Shown: positions 38,701-50,700 of the stretch, one piece after another
Layout: the number at the start of each line of letters is the position of its first letter
Numbering within the stretch: the first letter of the stretch is position 1
Assembly: GCA_034401795.1 (NCBI GenBank)
Contig: CM067359.1
Span: forward strand, 144,528,233-144,592,232
Source: Chaetoderma sp. LZ-2023a
Lineage: Eukaryota > Mollusca > Caudofoveata > Chaetodermatida > Chaetodermatidae
Reading direction: 5' to 3'
DNA length: 64,000 nucleotides
Program-made: the position numbers and the translations under genes
Notes under the pieces: generated by a model
Database searches by the model: none
Told to the model about the DNA's origin: nothing
Seen by the model: the letters and a program-made list of their open reading frames with translations, nothing else

Positions 38701-41700
38701 CTCCTTCGTCACATCCTTGAGGTCTGTGAGCAGCTCCACCCCATCACCACCAATGGGGTGGAGGGAGAATGCCTTTGAGCTTGCTTCGCACTGTAGGGCG
38801 AATGACTTGCCATCGCTCTCTTCTACCTTGGCAGTATCAACTGCGTACACATCTGCGAGGTCAGCAAGACCAGTCGAGTGAGCAAATATGGGTTTCATAG
38901 CACACTATAGGAGGGGTTTAAACGAGACATATAACCATGCCGATTGTCTGGCTGCTGCTCTCTGGTGGTGAGAACATAATCTCACCCTCTCTAGAGGGGA
39001 GATGGGTGGTACAGCACCGTGTAGAATGGATCCTCTTCGAGGTGCCCCAGCGGGGTACAACCTTCCTTCCATCCGATGTGCTACATCAACCTCCGGGCAG
39101 TGCACACAGCAGCTCACTGGTAGAAGTTGGCCGGGACGTGATAGAGTATCTCTCAGGTGCCAACAGCAACCTATGGAAAGCTATCAGTCCTAGCCTGTTC
39201 ACACCTGTAAATCACCTGTTTGACAGCCCCTCCATTAACATATATGCCAGCACGGATGGGATATCGAATGCCCATTTAGAGTTTACACTCTTATTACTCA
39301 TTGACCTGACATGATATCACACCAGGAATATCTGACCTTTGCCGAGATGATGAAGAGCCTGCGACAGGATTGACCTTTCATGACCCCTGCACAGATAAAG
39401 GCCGTAAATGAACAGAGGCTCGCCCTGCAATAAGGAGAGCGACTACAGCGGGAGAGCTGGTATCAACGGAACGCAGCCTTGCAAGGAGGCGAAGGAACAG
39501 TGAAGGTTCTCGATACTGGCAGGCCCTCCAGGAGGAGAGTAAATGGGACGATGTCTTCACATACGACGATGAGCCAGATGTAGTGGAGACCGCGGACGAT
39601 GCAGCGGAGAGCCGGGCGAGGATGAGCCAGAGAATAAGCGGGACGATGAGCCAGATGTCTTCACAGATGAGGATGAGCCAGATGTCATACAGTGGGAAGA
39701 GGAGATGGCGCAGAAGTGTAAGACCAAGAAAGCCATCCAGCGGCGGACCTACTATCTTGGTCATAAGGTGTCGTTCCAGATGTCACGTCTCAGAAAGTTA
39801 CTGGCACCCGACATAGTGCTGGATGATCTCTGTCTAAGAGACGTCTGTCTCGAAACCAGCAAGCTGGCACGGTTCGCCAGGCTCTCCAAAATGTACCCTT
39901 CTAGGACTCATGAGCAGATGCAGGTTTAATCTCCATGTATACTATGGCAAAATCAGTGGCAGAAGCAAGCAGAAATATACCCCTCTCTGACGGCTGACGA
40001 GGGTGGTACCATCCACGGCTGGCGACTCCCGCAGATAGATACCATCAGACAGAATCTAAGCCATGAGGCAGAAAAGTACAGCAGAATGAGCAGGCGATAT
40101 AAGACAGCCTACAACGTCCTCGCGCATACAACCACTGCTGCGGGTGTGATTGGAGCCAGTGCCGGGGTGGCAGCTGTGGCCACTCTCGCTACAGCGGTGG
40201 GGGGGGGGGGGGCATCATCGCCATCCCGCTGGGTGGTGTGGCACTAGCCGCCACTGTCTTGGCCACGGGCTTGGGGCAGCGCCAGATCACAAGGAGGCTG
40301 GAGAGGCATGTTAATTACGTGGCACTGGCACAGAGTATGCTACGGAGTAGCGACGAGTCTGTAAGCAAAGCTCTCGAGGATGGCCAGGTCACCGATGAAG
40401 AGTACCACCATATATTGAAGGTCCAAGCCCTGTACCGCTCGGAGAAACCTAAAGTGCGACAGCAATACCTCAAAGGCTCCAGCGGGCGGGTTGTTATGGA
40501 GGAGTTAAAAAACGCTGGTCTCTGGAGTCAAGATGACTACAAATAGTGTGCTGCAGTAGCTTTAAGAACACCAGTATAGATGGCCTTCCCACTGAAACTT
40601 ACGACAGTCATCCGGAGCCAACCACCCCTCCTGGGTACACCCTTGACTGGCCTGAGAGGTCTACTGGATGATATACCAGAGCTAACACCGTTCTCCATCA
40701 CAGTGGATGGACGGTCCCGAACCAGCTTCTCTGTCAACCCACGACCGCTGACCAACCGCCCCATCACCATCAAGGATGCGAAGCAAGCTCATACTTGGAT
40801 GGCTGCTCCAAGCCTCTCATACTGGAATCAGCAGCTGAACTTTGCCGTGTGGTGTGCCACGGCAGGATGTGGAGTACGTTTCACCCTGCTTCACTCCTAT
40901 TCTGGTACTCCTGAAGCTGGGCTCATCGCCGGCTGTCTCAGATTCCACGTGTACTTCACGGTGCGACGAATCCTCCATGAGCTGGGTGCAAGCCTCCCTG
41001 ATACAAACGCCTTCAACCCACAGCTCAACAGTCATAGCGTCTCAGCGGCCTGCAGACTACAGAGAGAGTTCAGCGCTCACCCAGACTATCGGCGGCATGG
41101 TGGTGACAACAGCAGTCTAGGGGTTATGTACGGTGACCCGAGACGTGACTACTCAGGATTCCCCTATCGAACCCCCCGACGAGTAGGCTGTCGGAAGACA
41201 GCGACATTCTCATTCGATCCAGACTCCGACCCTGGAGCACTGGTGCAAAATATGCACATCACTGGCTTGCGGCAGGACTATCCAGATGTGTGGAAGTACT
41301 TTGTCCCGCACACCACCTCAGGCCTCACACCAGCAGGGATCGTTCGGATCAACCAGTCCCTGGAAGCACTGTGCTAGTGCCTCCTTACGGCACAGACCCA
41401 GCTGCGGCATTCCATAGATGGTGTCAGCGGAGCAGAGATCCAGGCCATGTTCATCAGTCTCGTTGAGGATATGATCATCGTGGCAGACCCCAGTAGTCTT
41501 ATTGCTAAGTTCCAGCAGGGGTTGCAGAAGGCCCGTCACAAACTTGACTTTGCTATTTCGCCACACCTACGGTTGATTCCGAGCAACATGATCGTGAACA
41601 TCGAGGACCTCCAAGTCAGGGGCTATAACAACATGATAGTCGAGGGGAGTTCCCCCGGTGTCCACTTCGGCTTCAACACTGCCATCAACGCACCTACGCG

Positions 41701-44700
41701 TAGTACGAGCCATACAGGCGTTCCGACCCTGACACTGCAGCCAGCCGACAGGGCAGCTCCAGGCGCCCGACACTGCAGCCAGTCGACACGACACCGCTTC
41801 CCGTGGGAGCTCTACGTGTGGTGTCAGGCATAGCTATCGTGGCGCTCGGGATCAGTCTACTCTGCCGCTAGCAAATCAGCTATAAGACTATCCTGACTCT
41901 CTACAGTAGCAGTGGGGACCCCGGTGAGACACTGAACCAGCTTGGCATGCCCTACAGTCCCTATACCCGCTGCCAACATGCACATCCAAGGGCTGGAGGG
42001 TTCGGCTGTGCATTCTTTTTCCAGCTTGTATCACAGAGCCTTGTTCAGCTCCGAGTCCGGTGAGGCCATGGCGGTCTGCAACTGCTGGAACACATCTGAC
42101 AGATACTCCAGATCCTTGTAGAAACCTTTAGCTCGCAGGAGCTGCTCGACAATACTCCCGCCCATGATAAGGTATTCGAGGAATCAGATCTGTCCCTTGC
42201 CAAATCCTAGATAGAGCTTCACAGCTGTCAGCTCAGCATCGGAGAGCTGAGCGAGCTCATCTGGTGTCTTCTTTTTCTTGTAGTCCTTCAACTCCCTCCG
42301 GAAGACATCATAGTACTTCTCGCATAGCGTGAGCCCGGACATGTTTAAGATCTTTCAATAGAGAGATGAATATTCCCGAGTACTAACCCGGCCACCTGGC
42401 AGACACAGACTGGGAAGATCTTATTAGCTCTCTCGACAGGCGATGCAGACGTTTAACCGCGTTGTATACTCAGTGCTTAAACAATGACGTCAACGGTACA
42501 GATCGTGAAGCAACTGGGCGAGAGCCAGACGAGTCTTCAGAAGGTGGAGAACCTGCTGCGAACCAAGACACAGAAGTTACTGACCAAAGCAAATCCTCTG
42601 GCAGTCCATGTCGCCAGTAATGTGGCCATGGTGAAGATGACAGGGGGAAGTGAGGTTCTTCCTGCCGCCACCGCGGCTGTCCTCGCTACAGTGGTGAGTG
42701 AGGTGGCCGGGCACTGTCTCGGAATAACTCACCCCATCCCAAAGATCATCCTCAGTGGTGCCTCCTACACTGTTGCTGCCAAGATCATGGGTGAACGCGT
42801 TACACTAATGGAGGCTGCGGTTCTAGGGCTAGCAACGAGTGCAATGGCTGAGATCATCGTCGCCTACGTTTAACCCCTCTGAATAGTGAGAGATGGATCA
42901 TGAGACCCCTGCAGCATATGAGGCATGGCGTGCCGGAGGGCGGTGTGTAGCCCATAGTCGAGCACGCGGACTGAGGATTGCCAATGTCTGGGAATGGTGG
43001 ACCGCCCACAAGGCATGCCCCTGCAGAGGGCCAGTACCCTGAGCACTGCTACCTATTCCCTTGGCCGACTGCGTGGTCCTCCTATGCCCAACTATTTCAC
43101 TGGGGGTATGACTAGGTTTAAGCCGTCTGTCTATGACTATGACTCTGTCACTCACAGACCTAGAAAGCAGTGCTAGGTGATCTTGCTCACTTGGGCGAGG
43201 CACGCCTCGGTTCAGAGGACACTGTTGCCACTATCTCCTTCCTAGCCTTCGATGAGAAGGGAGATCCGAGGTACCATCCCAGCCCGAGATCTCATCGGGA
43301 TCACTGATACGGTAGGACAATCGGCCATTAACAAGGCCAAGACTGTATACAAGGGGATGGGCATCAAGGAGAAGGCGACAATGCGAGGTATGCTCGGAGT
43401 CCATAAGGCTGGAGCCATCAAGGTTATGGCTGAGTCCTATGCACAGGACCTGGTTATGGATCTCCTGAGACCACGGAGCACATTCATCCAGGATGGAGGT
43501 AATCTCAAGATAGGCACCCTCAGCCTGAACAGTATCACTGTCGATGGCCAAACAGGTGCAGGTGCTGTCGACAGCCTCCGGCTACCAGAGGTGCTGGGGT
43601 CAGGGATCTTCAATTTGCCGCGTAAGTAAGCCCACAGGATACTCATGGCTTTGCATGTATCATACAGATGCTGGATGTACTAGACACATTGGCTGCTGAC
43701 ACAGGCCGTCTACGCTATCTTCTCAGCTGCTGCTGGGATTTCACGCTTGACGCCTCCATCGCGTCCTTCGTATCCGCCGGAGGTGCAGGATGATCCTCCG
43801 GCTACCAGAGGTGAAGGGTCAGGGCTCTTGAATTTGCCATTTAAGACCACAGGATAGTCATGGCTTCCCGTGCATGTATCATACAGATACTGGATGTACT
43901 AGACACTGTGGGTGCTGACACAGGCCCTCTACGCTAACTTCTCAGCTGCTGCTGGGATTTCATGCTTGACGCCTCCATCGCATCCTTCGTATCCGCCGGA
44001 GGTGCAGGATTACCCGCTCTGCAGGCGAAAGAGCTGGTGCAGGAAGTACTGCCGTTTAGTCTCCCAGATATAGACGAGGCTACCGCCGACCAAGTGCTAA
44101 CCACCCACCGCACGCATGTCTGTACCATTCAACAGTAGACGGCAGATAGAATCCATGGATGCGGCGCCATATGGCTTCTTATGGCAGATCCACAGATGTC
44201 TATCATTCAACCGTAATGAGTCTGTCCGTTTTTTGTACTTAGTCAAAGCACGGACTGGGCACCAGACACTGGCATCACGATCAAACCTACTTAGTTTCGG
44301 TATAATGATCGGTTTGCCGGGATATCTAAAAGATTGATTCTTTGACATAAACTCTGCTCTTGGCAGTAGACGCAGACCCTCTCTGGAGACAATAAATCGG
44401 TCCCTCTCTGCTGAAAGTGCATGGATCTCACTGCGCCTTCTAGCTGAGGAAGCTGCCAATAGAAAGACTGCCTTTAGACTCAAATGCTTTATACTAGCCG
44501 AAAGCAACGGTTCGAAAGGGTGCTTGGCCAGTACATTAAGCACTAAAGATAGACTCCAGGCTGGAATGACTCCCGGTTGTCTCGGTCGGAGATTGCTCAT
44601 TCCCTTCACCATCACATTCAACTGGGTCACCTCTGGACTATCCCTGTTGGCTAGACAAGGGATAACTGATGCCAAAGCTGACTTGTATCCAGCAATTGTG

Positions 44701-47700
44701 ACAGGAGCTAGTCCTGAAAAGAACAGCTCACAGAGAAAGTCTGCTATTTGCTGAATAGTGGAATGAAAGGTATCAATACCCTTTTCTTCACACCAGTCTG
44801 CAAATCTGTTAACCTTGTTGTTATATTAATTGAAGGGTGACCTCCTTCTCGCAGTTGCGATGAAATCTGCAGCTTGTCGAGAAAAGCCTTCCGACGTGGA
44901 ACGTTGTTTGATAACATCCACGCAGTCAATTCGAACATTTCGGGGCGCTCGTGTAGGAATCATCCCTTGGCCTGGGAGATTATGTTCGGAATCTTGGGTA
45001 ACTGCACTGGATTTTCCACCAGCAGATCTAGAAGATCCGTGAACAATGCCCTGCTGGGTCAAATGGCGCTATTAGCAGGACCAGGCACGGTTCCTCCCTG
45101 ATCTTCGCCAATATCTTCGGTAGAAGAATGGTGGGTGGGTACGCGTAAGCGTGCATCCCTCTCCAGCTTAACGCCAGAGCGTCTGTATCGACGGCATTTG
45201 GATCTGGAATCGGCGAGACATAAGTCATGATTTGAGCATTTTCCCTTGTGGTGAACAAGTCCACGTTGGGTTTGCGTCAATGCTCGAAGACCCTGTGAAG
45301 AACTGGAGGGTTGAGAGACCATTCTGTTGGATGAATTCTCTGTCTGCGAGACAAAGTATCCGCCAGAATGTTCAATCGCCCAGGAATATAAGCTGCTTTC
45401 AAAACAACCGAGTAATTCCTGCACCATTGAATCAAGTTCCACACTTTGATACATAGTGTGGGTGACTTGGTCCCGCCATGGCGATTTATGTATGATACTA
45501 CTGTCGAGTTGTCCGACCGTATCAATATCCAATATCGCCTTGCCCCTGACTTTTGGAAGAAACTTTTCCAATGCCAGTTCCACTGCCATCATTTCCAACA
45601 GATTGATATGCAGCTGGCTCTCTTGGAGAGTCCATGTGCCCGAGACCTGGTGTACTCCCAGGCAGGCCCCCCCCCCACATCCCTCCAGCGATGCGTCCGT
45701 GTACACGGACAGCTGGGGGTGGGGTAGGTGCAGCGAAACTCCTACTATGAGATTCTGACGCTTTTTCCATCATACAAGATGCGACATTATTGGCTCCAAA
45801 ACTGGCACCAGTTTTGACAGGGGTTCTGTTCTCTGTTTCCACAGACACATCAGATACAACTGGATAGGTCTTCGCATCAGAGCAGCGTACGGGATTACCT
45901 GCTCCATGGAGACCATCATCTGAAGAAACCGCCTCACCTGAATGTGGTTTCCCAATCGAAAACTCTTGAGGATGGCTAACAGAGACACCACTCTGGGCTC
46001 TGACGGGTAACCCCTGCCCTCCTCGAGATCGAATCGCACCCTTAAATAAATGAAATGTTGAGTGGGTGTCAACTCGGATCTCTCCTTGTTGACTATCCAG
46101 CCTAGATCTGAAAGCAACTTCAGTGTCAGAGCAGTATCCACCTCGAACCTGGCTGATGTGTCTGCTTTGATCAGCCAATCGTCTATGTAGGTGTGAAGCA
46201 TCACGTTCTCAGAAACCTGTGACAACTCCTGTTCATTGGAATGTGGAAATATGCATCTTTCAGATTGATCGATACACACCACATTCCCTTCCCCAATCCT
46301 GCCATTACCGACCTCAGTTTCCACCTGAAACCGAGGCGTATGGATAAACCAATTTAATGGCCTGAGATTGAGTACGGGTCTCCATCCCCCTGTGCTCTTG
46401 GGGACAAGGAACATGTTTAAATAGAAGCCTGGTGTTCCAGTTTGCTGGTTTTATTTCTCCCGTCAGAAGCAAATGTGACACTTTGTTATGAATGGCTTCT
46501 AACTTGTCTGGTTCCCTTCGAACGGGTGTCCAGACAGGTGCCAAAGACAGATTCTGTGGTGGAAAGTCCCACCACTCTGGCATGTACCCCTGGGATAACC
46601 ATCCCAGGACCAGACTGTCTGACGTCACACCTCGCCAAGCCTCGACGAAAAGCATGAGCCTTCCACCCACTATAGATGCCTAATGGGGGTGTCTGGCTCG
46701 CGATCCGCTCCCCCCCGCCCTCTTGACGAGAGAGAGAGAGAACCATTTTGGTCCTGGCTTTGCCGGTCTAACTGGCACCGCCGTTCCTGTCACACAGGTG
46801 CGGTCCAGGCAGATGCGAAGGGAGCCCTCGTACCCTCAGGTACGATTCGCTCCCTTCTGTCCGCCCTTTGAGGACTTACCCTCCCCTTCCCGCCTCTCGG
46901 GAAATCAGGAGAAACATTGGGGAGGGTAGGGGCCTCCACAACCTTGGCTTTCTTCACCGGAGGCGGCTGAGAAAACCCAGTAGAAACAGAAGCAGCACTA
47001 GGCTTCGCTTTCGCCTTGCTTTTCTGCTTCTTAGAAGGTTGCCCGGTCAGCGGCTTGACTACAGCCCCTAGTGCGTGCGGTTGACACACTAGCTCTAGCT
47101 GCAGATTAACCGCCATCCGATTCTGCGCAATGTCCTCTAAGATGGCCCGCGCCTGGCCACCAAAGATGCTAGGGCCTGTCAGGGGCGTCCCAAGAAGACG
47201 CTCCCTGACGGCAGTAGCTGGATGCATATGGTCAAGGACCATCTGCCTCCTGGACTTAGTCACACGCGCCTGCACCCTTGCCAATGCGTCCATAGACAGC
47301 ACCAGGCCGTCATTAACGCACGAATGCGCCACAGGTGGCACAGAGTGGCCTGCCCCCCGCTTCAGCCCACACCGACTGAAGAAGACGATGAGTGGTTGAC
47401 AGCACTCATTGCTGTCCTCACACCATCATCACATAGGGACAGGACTTCATCATGGTGTACCTGAGCTTTGTCCACCAGTGCCGGGGTGGGGCCACCCGCT
47501 CCAGCACTCTGGACACCCAGTACCCAGCGGTCATCCTCGGTGACCGACGGGACAACACCATACCTGTTGTAGTCCCCCCGTGGAATACGACACCTTGCCT
47601 GCACCTTCCTGGAGGCTGCAGGAAGCTGGCCCTCGGTCATGAGTTGTTTGCTATAAATAGCATCAACCAACTCCATAAACCTTGGATCCAGTCCAATAGA

Positions 47701-50700
47701 CTGGATCCGGGCTGCGGGCAAGATCCCCGTCCTAATCGATGCAACAGATGGATGGGGTGCATCCTCCTCGGTCGTGGTCGAAACCACAGATGGGTCTACC
47801 CTGGCTAGCCAAACCAGAGCCTCAGACCAATCTGTCTCTGAGGAGGACACTTCCGTGAACACGTCACCCGTTGACATGTTCACGGCCCTACCCGCAACGG
47901 CCTCCCGGCTAGGAGCCATTGCTGATATGCCAGGAATTCCGGTACCGTATGGTTCCGCCGCCACCCCATGGAACACACCAGTCCATGGAGTACGCCCGCA
48001 CGGAAAACCGTGCGGACCCGTAGCGGTTGAGGAACCGTGGCCAAACATGGGCGCCAACGGCACCCCATGTCTGACCGCTGGACCAGGCGAGATAGGTAAG
48101 TACCACGCCTGGCCAGCCACACCCGTCACTGTGTCGGTTGGCGGCAAACCAACCATCACGGGACCGGTGCCCGCTACCGGAGTGGCCTCAACCACGGGCG
48201 GAGCCGCTGCCCTGGCTTGCACCAAGCCAGACAGATGGAGGACGGAATCGACCTCCATGCTCTCCACCCGCGGCATCACAGGCCGCAGCAACTTCTCCTC
48301 CTCATCTTCAGACCCCGAAGAGTCGTCACTAGACGAGGAAACTGTGGAGCCATCCTGGCGGATGGCTCCCATGCCTGACGGACCGGCCACCGCTACTGGA
48401 CCACCCGGAGAGACAGAACCCATCAGGCCAGAGCCCGACGGGACTGCCAGGGGGCCGTACGAGATGGCTCCCTCGGTGGCCAGTCCAGAACCCTGTCCAA
48501 GGACAGGGTCTGAATCAAACATGGGGAGAGACCGCTCTACAACTTTTGGCAGCAGGGATGACACCAGCGTGGGCAGAACGCTATGCAAGAAGCCTTGCAT
48601 AGCAGGACCAAACCACGCCGGCGGTGCCATCTCCGCCACCTCCGGTTGCAGACGTGGAACGGCCCCAAGGGCAGAAACGGACGCTCCACGATTTACTTTC
48701 GGACCGCCTGACCCCGCGTCAGACCCTGCCAAGTCCTTCTGGGCAAGGAACTTAAGCCTCATATCGACCGACCACACTTACACCTACTGTCACGATTACA
48801 CTTAGTACAGCGGAAACAGACATGGTCCTTGAATAGAACCTGTACGAATTTGTGGCACTCGTCACATGATGGCGGGGCTGGCTTGGCCTATAAATAAGCA
48901 CAAACCTACAATAAGCAAACGGAACGAAACAGAAATGGAAGGCAGACAATTAATTTTCAAATATTTTGACCATAAATTAACTGTAAACCCTCCCGCACCC
49001 CACCCTGCAACGTTACAGCAAAGATCGCATTGATTAAAACGACAAGAACGAAGCGGGCAATAATACACCCATACACTGATCCTCAAGGATGTATAACGGA
49101 ACCAGGAATCATATCACATAGCATTCGGGGTATATTTACTAATAAATAAAAATTATACTCCTAATGAAGGCCAAAACGATATGTGAAGAAACAACAAAAT
49201 GTAAATAAACTGCTGTAGCACACGGTAAAACTGCAGACCACACATCTAAATCAAGAATTTTGAAACCACTGACCATTGCAAACAGATCGTGATAACACGC
49301 AAAACTTGAAAATTCCAAAGTTTTTCTGGTACTAATAAAAGCACGCAGCACCTAGAATCAGATGCGCGAATTAATGAAACATTTTCTTCGCATAAACATC
49401 CGAGTAACACGGTGTGACATCACCCGCTCGGATCTTACGGAGAACGACGTCAGCCGATTTTCGTGTTTAAAAACACTGATAAGCCAACACCGTATTTCAT
49501 ATCTGCTGATCGCCTGTTGGGGTTAAAGGAAGGCGATCATCTGGCATATTTCGTTGTTAACACACTTCCCAGATTCTTTGGGGTTAGAAATTGGAACATG
49601 CGACACAGACACAATTTTGAAGACCTAAGTCTTTTAACTATGGAATAACATGGAAAAATACAACCTGGTTATCATCAGCAGCATCCATTATAATCCAAAA
49701 TCCTTTAGAGAGCACACAAAGCTATCACAATTTACACAGAAAAAAGACTTAATATAATCTCAAGATTTCCAACTGCAAAAAAGCATGTGTCTCTTGTTGC
49801 TATGCGAACAAGAATGAGCTTCATGGCAAACGGGTACTCGGCAGTTGGGAGCCGAGTACCCGGTTCCAGGAGTCGTTAAAGCTTACTAAGTCTATAGTCC
49901 TAGGGCCCAGATATCAGGGCTAGCTGTATCTGAAGTAATAGAATGGTGAGTATTGATCGAAGGAGAAATCATGGTGTATATCCCTGCGGAGACATGTCTC
50001 TAAATGGCCGTTCAGACCCTATTATGTGTGGTGATCAGTACCTGTGGGTGGTGTATATCCCTGTGGATGCGTCTCTAAATTGGCGTTCCGACTATTATAT
50101 GTAGCGATCAATACCTGTAGGTGGTGTATATCCCTGTCTCTAAACGGGCGTTCAGACCCTATTATGTGTGACGATCAGTACCTGTGGGTGAGGTATATCC
50201 CTGTGGATGCCTGTCTCTAAATGGGCATTCAGACCCTATTATGTGTGGTGCTGGCGATTAGTACCTGTGGGTGGAATATATCCCTGTGGATGCCTGTCTC
50301 TAAATGCGCGTTCAGACCCTATTATGTGTGTGGGGGCGGTGCGATGCATGCCCCCTGGACAGGATAGTACGCGTGTGTGTATAAAGCCCTATGAGAGGTA
50401 TGGCTAAGTCCGTAAGAACGCATAGCAGGCATGCGCACGCGTCAGATCCATGTGTCAGTATTGTGAGTGTATGCTTATATTGTACCGAGAAATCCCTTCA
50501 TTCTCTGCATTCTTGGCACCGATTAGGACCGGAATGAAGCGAGAATTTCAAAACTGTTTACCATTTTAAAATCGGACCAGAAATGGCCGAGTTATCCACA
50601 AATGGTAATAGCGAGATTTGAACCTGTGATTTTAAGTTTGCTAATAAACACAAAACAAGGATCTCATGCCTTAACTACCTCGGCCATGTATGCATTAGTA

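Larger units (their letters stand above)
44097..48777 (-). mobile_element. DIRS-type tyrosine-recombinase retroelement, truncated
   Basis: Minus-strand order gag (48777-46790), RT-RNase H (about 46700-45059), linker and tyrosine recombinase (to 44097) is that of DIRS elements. The 3' (left) end is lost within the recombinase at the junction with the 14.8-kb element's genes. The right limit is not determined; terminal and internal complementary repeats were not identified. Confidence 0.85.

Noticed and set aside
47774-48805. 343-aa plus-strand ORF
   Set aside because: Mirror of the GC-rich DIRS gag-like frame on the other strand; the gag frame fits element order and composition better.
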